Shown here piece after piece: positions 49,278-60,374 of a stretch of 64,000 nt of DNA. A program made the translations under genes and the position numbers. This DNA comes from Euonymus europaeus (taxonomy: Eukaryota > Streptophyta > Magnoliopsida > Celastrales > Celastraceae). The stretch spans positions 446,501 through 510,500 of the forward strand of contig OY756958.1 of NCBI GenBank assembly GCA_963580455.1, written 5' to 3'. The notes under the pieces are model-generated. The model searched no databases, was not told the origin of the DNA, and saw only the letters and a list, made by a program, of their open reading frames with translations. The first letter of the stretch is position 1. Each line of letters starts with the position of its first letter.

Positions 49278-51690
49278 GATTATGGAGTTTCGGATTTTGA
49301 TTTCAGAACTCGTGGCTAGTTGGTCTCGTTTCACCTAGTTAGCCGCGAAATGTTGTTTCTTTACGTAAACGGTTTTATGAATATCGGTTGACTTCGAGTT
49401 CTGAATTCGGTGATTTTTAGCTTGATTTCACACTACTTTTCGAGCTCTACAATCCTGAGTTTTCGGATTTCGATTTCAGAACTCGTGGCTAGTAGGTCTC
49501 GTTTCACCTAGTTAGCCGCGAAATGTGGTTTCTTTACGTAAACGGTTTTATGAATATCCGTTGACTCCGAGTTCTGAATTCGGTGATTTTTAGCTTGATT
49601 TCACACTAATTTTCGAGCTCTACAATCTTAGGTTTTCGGATTTTGATTTCAGAACTCATGGCTAGTAGGTCTCGTTTCACCTAGTTAGCCGCGAAATGTG
49701 GTTTCTTTACGTAAACGGTTTTATGAATATCCGTTGACTCCGAGTTCTGAATTCGGTGATTTTTAGCTTGATTTCACACCACTTTTTGATCTCTACGATC
49801 CTGGCATTTCTGATTTTGATTTCAGAACTCGTGGCTAGTTGGTCTCGTTTCACCTAGTTAGCCGCGAAATGTAGTTTCTTTACGTAAACGGTTTTATGAA
49901 TATCCGTTGACTCCGAGTTCTGAATTCGGTGATTTTTAGCTTGATTTCACACTACTTTTCGAGCTCTAAAATCCTTTATTTTCGGATTTCGATTTCAGAA
50001 CTCGTGGCTAGTAGGTCTCGTTTCACCTAGTTAGCCGCGAAATGTGGTTTCTTTACGTAAACGGTTTTATGAATATCCATTGACTCGGAGTTCTGAATTC
50101 GGTGATTTTTAGCTTGATTTCACACTACTTTTCGAGCTCTACAATCCTGAGTTTTCGGATTTCGATTTCAGAACTCGTGGCTAGTAGGTCTCGTTTCACC
50201 TAGTTAGCCGCGAAATGTGGTTTCTTTACGTAAACGGTTTTATGAATATCCGTTGACTCCGAGTTCTGAATTCGGTGATTTTTAGCTTGATTTCACACTA
50301 ATTTTCGAGCTCTACAATCTTAGGTTTTCGGATTTCGATTTCAGAACTCGTGGCTAGTAGGTCTCGTTTCACCTAGTTAGCCGCGAAATGTGGTTTCTTT
50401 ACGTAAACGGTTTTATGAATATCCGTTGACTCCGAGTTCTGAATTCGGTGATTTTTAGCTTGATTTCACACTACTTTTCGAGCTCTACAATCTTGGCGTT
50501 TCGGATTTTGATTTCAGAACTCGTGGCTAGTAGGTCTCGTTTCACCTAGTTAGCCGCGAAATGTGGTTTCTTTACGTAAACGGTTTTATGAATATCCGTT
50601 GACTCCGAGTTCTGAATTCAGAGATTTTTAGCTTGATTACATACTACTTTTCGAGCTCTACAATCTTGGAGTTTCGGATATTGATTTCAGAACTCGTGGC
50701 TAGTAGGTCTCGTTTCACCTAGTTAGCCGCGAAATGTGGTTTCTTTACGTAAACGGTTTTATGAATATCCGTTGACTCCGAGTTCTGAATTCGGTGATTT
50801 TTAGCTTGATTTCACACTAATTTTCGAGCTCTACAATCTTAGGTTTTCGGATTTCGATTTCAGAACTCGTGGCTAGTAGGTCTCGTTTCACCTAGTTAGC
50901 CGCGAAATGTGGTTTCTTTACGTAAACGGTTTTACGAATATCCGTTGACTCCGAGTTCTGAATTCGGTGATTTTTAGCTTGATTTCACACTAATTTTCGA
51001 GCTCTACAATCCTGGGTTTTCGGATTTCGATTTCAGAACTCGTGGCTAGTAGGTCTCGTTTCACCTAGTTAGCCGCGAAATGCGGTTTCTTTACGTAAAC
51101 GGTTTTATGAATATCCGTTGACCCCGAGTTCTGAATTCGGTGATTTTTAGCTTGATTACACACTACTTTTCGAGCTCTACAATCCTGGGTTTTCGTATTT
51201 CGATTTCAGAACTCGTGGCTAGTAGGTCTCGTTTCACCTATTTAGCCGCGAAATGTGGTTTCTTTACGTAAACGGTTTTATGAATATCCGTTGACTCCGA
51301 GTTCTGAATTCGGTGATTTTTAGCTTGATTTCACACTAATTTTCGAGCTCTACGATCCTGGCATTTCTGATTTTGATTTCAGAACTCGTGGCAAGTTGGT
51401 CTCGTTTCACCTAGTTAGCCGCGAAATGTGGTTTCTTTACGTAAACGGTTTTATGAATATCCATTGACTCGGAGTTCTGAATTCGGTGATTTTTAGCTTG
51501 ATTTCACACTACTTTTCGAGCTCTACAATCCTGAGTTTTCGGATTTCGATTTCAGAACTCGTGGCTAGTAGGTCTCGTTTCACCTAGTTAGCCGGGAAAT
51601 GTGGTTTCTTTACGTAAACGGTTTTATGAATATCCGTTGACTCCGAGTTCTGAATTCGGTGATTTTTAGCTTGATTTCACACTAATTTTC
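49278..51690 (+). repeat. First copy of an 18-monomer (3114 bp) duplication
   Basis: Markers recur at exactly +3114: GATTATGG 49278/52392, CTTGGAG 50665/53779, GACCCC 51120/54234. Private changes shared by both copies include CACCACTTTTTGATCTC (near 49778 and 52892), TTTACGAAT (near 50932 and 54046) and a GGCAAGTTGG head. The copies separate near 51.7 and 54.8 kb, where the second lacks one CTTAGG monomer. Confidence 0.88.
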
Positions 51691-52391
51691 GAGCTCTACA
51701 ATCTTAGGTTTTCGAATTTCGATTTCAGAACTCGTGGCTAGTAGGTCTCGTTTCACCTAGTTAGCCGCGAAATGTGGTTTCTTTACGTAAACGGTTTTAT
51801 GAATATCCGTTGACTCCGAGTTCTGAATTCGGTGATTTTTAGCTTGATTTCACACTACTTTTCGAGCTCTACAATCTTGGCGTTTCGGATTTTGATTTCA
51901 GAACTCGTGGCTAGTAGGTCTCGTTTCACCTAGTTAGCCGCGAAATGTGGTTTCTTTACGTAAACGGTTTTATGAATATCCGTTGACTCCGAGTTCTGAA
52001 TTCGGTGATTTTTAGCTTTATTTCACACTACTTTTCGAGCTCTACGATCCTGGTATTTTGGATTTTGATTTCAGAACTCGTGGCTAGTTGGTCTCGTTTC
52101 ACCTAGTTATCCGCGAAATGTGGTTTCTTTACGTAAACGGTTTTATGAATATTCGTTGACTCCGAGTTCTGAATTCGGTGATTTTTAGCTTTATTTCACA
52201 CTACTTTTCGAGCTCTACGATCCTGGTATTTTGGATTTTGATTTCAGAACTCGTGGCTAGTTGGTCTCGTTTCACCTAGTTATCCGCGAAATATGGTTTC
52301 TTTACGTAAACGGTTTTATGAATATCCGTTGACTCCGAGTTCTGAATTCGGTAATTTTTAGCTTGATTTCACACTACTTTTCAAGCTCTAC
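51691..52391 (+). repeat. Spacer block with a single-monomer tandem duplication
   Basis: Two successive monomers end in the same rare CCTGGTATTTTGG tail (GGTATTTT at 52052 and 52225, 173 apart), preceded by GCTTTATTTC and followed by CTAGTTGG with GTTATCCGCG. The second GTTATCCGCG monomer has AAATATGG. A one-monomer copy like this is the smallest expansion step in the window. Confidence 0.85.
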
Positions 52392-54800
52392 GATTATGGA
52401 GTTTCGGATTTTGATTTCAGAACTCGTGGCTAGTTGGTCTCGTTTCACCTAGTTAGCCGCGAAATGTTGTTTCTTTACGTAAACGGTTTTATGAATATCG
52501 GTTGACTTCGAGTTCTGAATTCGGTGATTTTTAGCTTGATTTCACACTACTTTTCGAGCTCTACAATCCTGGGTTTTCGGATTTCAATTTCAGAACTCGT
52601 GGCTAGTAGGTCTCGTTTCACCTAGTTAGCCGCGAAATGTGGTTTCTTTACGTAAACGGTTTTATGAATATCCGTTGACTCCGAGTTCTGAATTCGGTGA
52701 TTTTTAGCTTGATTTCACACTAATTTTCGAGCTCTACAATCTTAGGTTTTCGGATTTTGATTTCAGAACTCGTGGCTAGTAGGTCTCGTTTCACCTAGTT
52801 AGCCGCGAAATGTGGTTTCTTTACGTAAACGGTTTTATGAATATCCGTTGACTCCGAGTTCTGAATTCGGTGATTTTTAGCTTGATTTCACACCACTTTT
52901 TGATCTCTACGATCCTGGCATTTCTGATTTTGATTTCAGAACTCTTGGCTAGTTGGTCTCGTTTCACCTAGTTAGCCGCAAAATGTAGTTTCTTTACGTA
53001 AACGGTTTTATGAATATCCGTTGACTCCGAGTTCTGAATTCGGTGATTTTTAGCTTGATTTCACACTACTTTTCGAGCTCTAAAATCCTTTATTTTCGGA
53101 TTTCGATTTCAGAACTCGTGGCTAGTAGGTCTCGTTTCACCTAGTTAGCCGCGAAATGTGGTTTCTTTACGTAAACGGTTTTATGAATATCCATTGACTC
53201 GGAGTTCTGAATTCGGTGATTTTTAGCTTGATTTCACACTACTTTTCGAGCTCTACAATCCTGAGTTTTCGGATTTCAATTTCAGAACTCGTGGCTAGTA
53301 GGTCTCGTTTCACCTAGTTAGCCGCGAAATGTGGTTTCTTTACGTAAACGGTTTTATGAATATCCGTTGACTCCGAGTTCTGAATTCGGTGATTTTTAGC
53401 TTGATTTCACACTAATTTTCGAGCTCTACAATCTTAGGTTTTCGGATTTCGATTTCAGAACTCGTGGCTAGTAGGTCTCGTTTCACCTAGTTAGCCGCGA
53501 AATGTGGTTTCTTTACGTAAACGGTTTTATGAATATCCGTTGACTCCGAGTTCTGAATTCGGTGATTTTTAGCTTGATTTCACACTACTTTTCGAGCTCT
53601 ACAATCTTGGCGTTTCGGATTTTGATTTCAGAACTCGTGGCTAGTAGGTCTCGTTTCACCTAGTTAGCCGCGAAATGTGGTTTCTTTACGTAAACGGTTT
53701 TATGAATATCCGTTGACTCCGAGTTCTGAATTCGGAGATTTTTAGCTTGATTACATACTACTTTTCGAGCTCTACAATCTTGGAGTTTCGGATATTGATT
53801 TCAGAACTCGTGGCTAGTAGGTCTCGTTTCACCTAGTTAGCCGCGAAATGTGGTTTCTTTACGTAAACGGTTTTATGAATATCCGTTGACTCCGAGTTCT
53901 GAATTCGGTGATTTTTAGCTTGATTTCACACTAATTTTCGAGCTCTACAATCTTAGGTTTTCGGATTTCGATTTCAGAACTCGTGGCTAGTAGGTCTCGT
54001 TTCACCTAGTTAGCCGCGAAATGTGGTTTCTTTACGTAAACGGTTTTACGAATATCCGTTGACTCCGAGTTCTGAATTCGGTGATTTTTAGCTTGATTTC
54101 ACACTAATTTTCGAGCTCTACAATCCTGGGTTTTCGGATTTCGATTTCAGAACTCGTGGCTAGGAGGTCTCGTTTCACCTAGTTAGCCGCGAAATGCGGT
54201 TTCTTTACGTAAACGGTTTTATGAATATCCGTTGACCCCGAGTTCTGAATTCGGTGATTTTTAGCTTGATTACACACTACTTTTCGAGCTCTACAATCCT
54301 GGGTTTTCGTATTTCGATTTCAGAACTCGTGGCTAGTAGGTCTCGTTTCACCTATTTAGCCGCGAAATGTGATTTCTTTACGTAAACGGTTTTATGAATA
54401 TCCGTTGACTCCGAGTTCTGAATTCGGTGATTTTTAGCTTGATTTCACACTAATTTTCGAGCTCTACGATCCTGGCATTTCTGATTTTGATTTCAGAACT
54501 CGTGGCAAGTTGGTCTCGTTTCACCTAGTTAGCCGCGAAATGTGGTTTCTTTACGTAAACGGTTTTATGAATATCCATTGACTCGGAGTTCTGAATTCGG
54601 TGATTTTTAGCTTGATTTCACACTACTTTTCGAGCTCTACAATCCTGAGTTTTCGGATTTCGATTTCAGAACTCGTGGCTAGTAGGTCTCGTTTCACCTA
54701 GTTAGCCGCGAAATGTGGTTTCTTTACGTAAACGGTTTTATGAATATCCGTTGACTCCGAGTTCTGAATTCGGTGATTTTTAGCTTGATTTCACACTACT
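52392..54800 (+). repeat. Second copy of the 18-monomer duplication
   Basis: Repeats 49278-51690 with the markers listed there. Differences include an AACTCTTGG head with GCAAAATGTAGTTT near 52970, TAGGAGG for TAGTAGG near 54163, and GTGATTTC near 54368. After the CCTGAGTTTTC monomer it goes directly to CTTGGCG, skipping the CTTAGG monomer that copy one has. Confidence 0.86.
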
Positions 54801-55186
54801 TTTCGAGCTCTACAATCTTGGCGTTTCGGATTTTGATTTCAGAACTCGTGGCTAGTAGGTCTCGTTTCACCTAGTTAGCCGCGAAATGTGGTTTCTTTAC
54901 GTAAACGGTTTTATGAATATCCGTTGACTCCGAGTTCTGAATTCGGAGATTTTTAGCTTGATTACATACTACTTTTCGAGCTCTACAATCTTGGAGTTTC
55001 GGATATTGATTTCAGAACTCGTGGCTAGTAGGTCTCGTTTCACCTAGTTAGCCGCGAAATGTGGTTTCTTTACGTAAACGGTTTTATGAATATCCGTTGA
55101 CTCCGATTTCTCAATTCGGTGATTTTTAGCTTGATTTCACACTAATTTTCGAGCTCTACAATCCTGGGTTTTCGGATTTCGATTTC
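54801..55186 (+). repeat. Link monomers to the next duplication
   Basis: Monomer c (CTTGGAG at 54990) and a CACTAATTTT monomer with the double change GATTTCTCAATTC, which destroys the EcoRI site (near 55107-55116). Nothing but satellite is present. Confidence 0.75.
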
Positions 55187-57954
55187 AGAACTCGTGGCTA
55201 GTAGGTCTCGTTTCATCTAGTTAGCCGCGAAATGCGGTTTCTTTACGTAAACGGTTTTATGAATATCCGTTGACCCCGAGTTCTGAATTCGGTGATTTTT
55301 AGCTTGATTACACACTACTTTTCGAGCTCTACAATCCTGGGTTTTCGTATTTCGATTTCAGAACTCGTGGCTAGTAGGTCTCGTTTCACCTATTTAGCCG
55401 CGAAATGTGGTTTCTTTACGTAAACGGTTTTATGAATATCTGTTGACTCCGAGTTCTGAATTCGGTGATTTTTAGCTTGATTTCACACTACTTTTCGAGA
55501 TCTACAATCCTGGGTTTTCGGATTTCGATTTCAGAACTCGTGGCTAGTAGGTCTCGTTTCACCTAGTTAGCCGCGAAATGTGGTTTCTTTACGTAAACGG
55601 TTTTATGAATATTCGTTGACTCCGAGTTCTGAATTCGGTGATTTTTAGCTTTATTTCACACTACTTTTCGAGCTCTACGATCCTGGCATTTTGGATTTTG
55701 ATTTCAGAACTCGTGGCTAGTTGGTCTCGTTTCACCTAGTTATCCGCGAAATGTGGTTTCTTTACGTAAACGGTTTTATGAATATCCGTTGACTCCGAGT
55801 TCTGAATTCGGTAATTTTTAGCTTGATTTCACACTACTTTTCAAGCTCTACGATTATGGAGTTTCGGATTTTGATTTCAGAACTCGTGGCTAGTTGGTCT
55901 CGTTTCACCTAGTTAGCCGCGAAATGTTGTTTCTTTACGTAAACGGTTTTATGAATATCGGTTGACTTCGAGTTCTGAATTCGGTGATTTTTAGCTTGAT
56001 TTCACACTACTTTTCGAGCTCTACAATCCTGGCTTTTCGGATTTCGATTTCAGAACTCGTGGCTAGTTGGTCTCGTTTCACCTAGTTAGCCGCGAAATGT
56101 GGTTTCTTTACGTAAACGGTTTTATGAATATCCGTTGACTCCGAGTTCTGAATTCGGTGATTTTTAGCTTGATTTCACACTACTTTTTGAGCTCTACAAT
56201 CTTGGCTTTTCGGATTTTGATTTCAGAACTCGTGGCTAGTAGGTCTCGTTTCACCTATTTAGCCGCGAAATGTGGTTTCTTTACGTAAACGGTTTTATGA
56301 ATATCCGTTGACTCCGAGTTCTGAATTCGGTGATTTTTAGCTTGATTTCACACTACTTTTCGAGCTCTACAATCCTGGGTTTTCGGATTTCGATTTCAGA
56401 ACTCGTGGCTAGTAGGTCTCGTTTCACCTATTTAGCCGCGAAATGTGGTTTCTTTACGTAAACGGTTTTATGAATATCCATTGACTCCGAGTTCTGAATT
56501 CGGTGATTTTTAGCTTGATTTCACACTACTTTTCGAGCTCTACAATCCTGGATTTTCGGATTTCGATTTCAGAACTCGTGGCTAGTAGGTCTCGTTTCAT
56601 CTAGTTAGCCGCGAAATGCGGTTTCTTTACGTAAACGGTTTTATGAATATCCGTTGACCCCGAGTTCTGAATTCGGTGATTTTTAGCTTGATTACACACT
56701 ACTTTTCGAGCTCTACAATCCTGGGTTTTCGTATTTCGATTTCAGAACTCGTGGCTAGTAGGTCTCGTTTCACCTATTTAGCCGCGAAATGTGGTTTCTT
56801 TACGTAAACGGTTTTATGAATATCTGTTGACTCCGAGTTCTGAATTCGGTGATTTTTAGCTTGATTTCACACTACTTTTCGAGCTCTACAATCCTGGGTT
56901 TTCGGATTTCGATTTCAGAACTCGTGGCTAGTAGGTCTCGTTTCACCTAGTTAGCCGCGAAATGTGGTTTCTTTACGTAAACGGTTTTATGAATATTCGT
57001 TGACTCCGAGTTCTGAATTCGGTGATTTTTAGCTTTATTTCACACTACTTTTCGAGCTCTACGATCCTGGCATTTTGGATTTTGATTTCAGAACTCGTGG
57101 CTAGTTGGTCTCGTTTCACCTAGTTATCCGCGAAATGTGGTTTCTTTACGTAAACGGTTTTATGAATATCCGTTGACTCCGAGTTCTGAATTCGGTAATT
57201 TTTAGCTTGATTTCACACTACTTTTCAAGCTCTACGATTATGGAGTTTCGGATTTTGATTTCAGAACTCGTGGCTAGTTGGTCTCGTTTCACCTAGTTAG
57301 CCGCGAAATGTTGTTTCTTTACGTAAACGGTTTTATGAATATCGGTTGACTTCGAGTTCTGAATTCGGTGATTTTTAGCTTGATTTCACACTACTTTTCG
57401 AGCTCTACAATCCTGGCTTTTCGGATTTCGATTTCAGAACTCGTGGCTAGTTGGTCTCGTTTCACCTAGTTAGCCGCGAAATGTGGTTTCTTTACGTAAA
57501 CGGTTTTATGAATATCCGTTGACTCCGAGTTCTGAATTCGGTGATTTTTAGCTTGATTTCACACTACTTTTTGAGCTCTACAATCTTGGCTTTTCGGATT
57601 TTGATTTCAGAACTCGTGGCTAGTAGGTCTCGTTTCACCTATTTAGCCGCGAAATGTGGTTTCTTTACGTAAACGGTTTTATGAATATCCGTTGACTCCG
57701 AGTTCTGAATTCGGTGATTTTTAGCTTGATTTCACACTACTTTTCGAGCTCTACAATCCTGGGTTTTCGGATTTCGATTTCAGAACTCGTGGCTAGTAGG
57801 TCTCGTTTCACCTATTTAGCCGCGAAATGTGGTTTCTTTACGTAAACGGTTTTATGAATATCCATTGACTCCGAGTTCTGAATTCGGTGATTTTTAGCTT
57901 GATTTCACACTACTTTTCGAGCTCTACAATCCTGGATTTTCGGATTTTGATTTC
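55187..57954 (+). repeat. 8-monomer (1384 bp) tandem duplication
   Basis: Copy one is about 55187-56570 and copy two about 56571-57954. GACCCC at 55272/56656 and GATTATGG at 55852/57236 are 1384 apart, and both copies open with the rare CATCTAGTTAG head. Order: monomer f; ATCTGTTG; ATTCGTTG with GGCATTTTGG; GTTATCCGCG with GATTATGG; GAAATGTTG with GACTTCG; CTAGTTGG with CTTGGCTTTTCGG; ACCTATTT; ACCTATTT with ATCCATTG. Few differences separate them, for example CGAGATCTAC near 55497. Confidence 0.9.
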
Positions 57955-60028
57955 AGAACTCGTGGCTAGTAGGTCTCGTTTCACCTATTTAGCCGCAAAA
58001 TGTGGTTTCTTTACGTAAACGGTTTTATGAATATCCATTGACTCCGAGTTCTGAATTCGGTGATTTTTAGCTTGATTTCACACTACTTTTCGAGCTCTAC
58101 AATCCTGGATTTTCGGATTTTGATTTCAGAACTCGTGGCTAGTAGGTCTCGTTTCACCTATTTAGCCGCGAAATTTTGTTTCTTTACGTAAACGGTTTTA
58201 TGAATTTCCATTGACTCCGAGTTCTGAATTCGGTGATTTTTAGCTTGATTTCACACTACTTTTCGAGCTCTACAATCCTGGATTTTCGGATTTCGATTTC
58301 AGAACTCGTGGCTAGTAGGTCTCGTTTCACCTAGTTAGCCGCGAAATGTGGTTTATTTACGTAAACGGTTTTATGAATATCCGTTGACTCCGAGTTCTGA
58401 ATTCGGTGATTTTTAGCTTGATTTCACACCACTTTTTGAGCTCTACGATCCTGACATTTCTGATTTCGATTTCAGAACTCGTGGCTAGTTGGTCTCGTTT
58501 CACCTAGTTAGCCGCGAAATGTAGTTTCTTTACGTAAACGGTTTTATGAATATCCGTTGACTCCGAGTTCTGAATTCGGTGATTTTTAGCTTGATTTCAC
58601 ACTACTTTTCGAGCTCTAAAATCCTTTATTTTCGGATTTCGATTTCAGAACTCGTGGCTAGTAGGTCTCGTTTCACCTAGTTAGCCGCGAAATGTGGTTT
58701 CTTTACGTAAACGGTTTTATGAATATCCATTGACTCGGAGTTCTGAATTCGGTGATTTTTAGCTTGATTTCACACTACTTTTCGAGCTCTACAATCCTGA
58801 GTTTTCGGATTTCGATTTCAGAACTCGTGGCTAGTAGGTCTCGTTTCACCTAGTTAGCCGCGAAATGTGGTTTCTTTACGTAAACGGTTTTATGAATATC
58901 CGTTGACTCCGAGTTCTGAATTCGGTGATTTTTAGCTTGATTTCACACTAATTTTCGAGCTCTACAATCTTAGGTTTTCGGATTTCGATTTCAGAACTCG
59001 TGGCTAGTAGGTCTCGTTTCACCTAGTTAGCCGCGAAATGTGGTTTCTTTACGTAAACGGTTTTATGAATATCCGTTGACTCCGAGTTCTGAATTCGGTG
59101 ATTTTTAGCTTGATTTCACACTACTTTTCGAGCTCTACAATCTTGGCGTTTCGGATTTTGATTTCAGAACTCGTGGCTAGTAGGTCTCGTTTCACCTAGT
59201 TAGCTGCGAAATGTGGTTTCTTTACGTAAACGGTTTTATGAATATCCGTTGACTCCGAGTTCTGAATTCGGAGATTTTTAGCTTGATTACATACTACTTT
59301 TCGAGCTCTACAATCTTGGAGTTTCGGATATTGATTTCAGAACTCGTGGCTAGTAGGTCTCGTTTCACCTAGTTAGCCGCGAAATGTGGTTTCCTTACGT
59401 AAACGGTTTTATGAATATCCGTTGACTCCGAGTTCTGAATTCGGTGATTTTTAGCTTGATTTCACACTAATTTTCGAGCTCTACAATCTTAGGTTTTCGG
59501 ATTTCGATTTCAGAACTCGTGGCTAGTAGGTCTCGTTTCACCTAGTTAGCCGCGAAATGTGGTTTCTTTACGTAAACGGTTTTATGAATATCCGTTGACT
59601 CCGAGTTCTGAATTCGGTGATTTTTAGCTTGATTTCAAACTAATTTTCGAGCTCTACAATCCTGGGTTTTCGGATTTCGATTTCAGAACTCGTGGCTAGT
59701 AGGTCTCGTTTCACCTAGTTAGCCGCGAAATGCGGTTTCTTTACGTAAACGGTTTTATGAATATCCGTTGACCCCGAGTTCTGAATTCGGTGATTTTTAG
59801 CTTGATTACACACTAATTTTCGAGCTCTACAATCCTGGGTTTTCGTATTTCGATTTCAGAACTCGTGGCTAGTAGGTCTCGTTTCACCTAGTTAGCCGCG
59901 AAATGTGGTTTCTTTACGTAAACGGTTTTATGAATATCCGTTGACTCCGAGTTCTGAATTCGGTGATTTTTAGCTTGATTTCACACTAATTTTCGAGCTC
60001 TACAATCCTAGGTTTTCGGATTTCGATT
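57955..60028 (+). repeat. Left half of a 20/21-monomer duplication
   Basis: Recurs about 3.5 kb to the right. On its left side the offset is 3633 bp (GATTATGG 57236/60869, 21 monomers); on its right side 3460 bp (CTTGGAG 59315/62775, 20 monomers). The difference is one extra ACCTATTT monomer here, near 57.8-58.3 kb. Shared private changes are GTTAGCTGCG (59200 and 62660) and TTTCCTTACG (59390 and 62850). Local oddities are GAAATTTTG near 58170 and GTTTATTTACG near 58350. Confidence 0.85.
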
Positions 60029-60374
60029 TCAGAACTCGTGGCTAGTAGGTCTCGTTTCACCTAGTTAGCCGCGAAATGCGGTTTCTTTACGTAAACGGTT
60101 TTATGAATATCCGTTGACCCCGAGTTCTGAATTCGGTGATTTTTAGCTTGATTTCACACTAATTTTCCAGCTCTACAATCTTAGGTTTTCGGATTTCGAT
60201 TTCAGAACTCGTGGCTAGTAGGTCTCGTTTCACCTAGTTAGCCGCGAAATGTGGTTTCCTTACGTAAACGGTTTTATGAATATCCGTTGACCCCGAGTTC
60301 TGAATTCGGTGATTTTTAGCTTGATTACACACTACTTTTCGAGCTCTACAATCCTGGGTTTTCGTATTTCGATT
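60029..60374 (+). repeat. Two adjacent chimeric monomers
   Basis: The first, 60029-60201, has the front of type f (GAAATGCGG, GACCCCGAG) but the back of a CTTAGG type (GATTTCACACTAATTTT, CTTAGGTTTTC), with a private TTCCAGCTC that destroys the SacI site. The second, 60202-60374, has the front of the TTTCCTTACG type (normally followed by GACTCC and CTTAGG) but GACCCC and the back of type f (GATTACACAC, TTTTCGTATTTC). The switches lie within p58-p125, so exchange happened inside monomers, in the conserved core. Confidence 0.8.
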
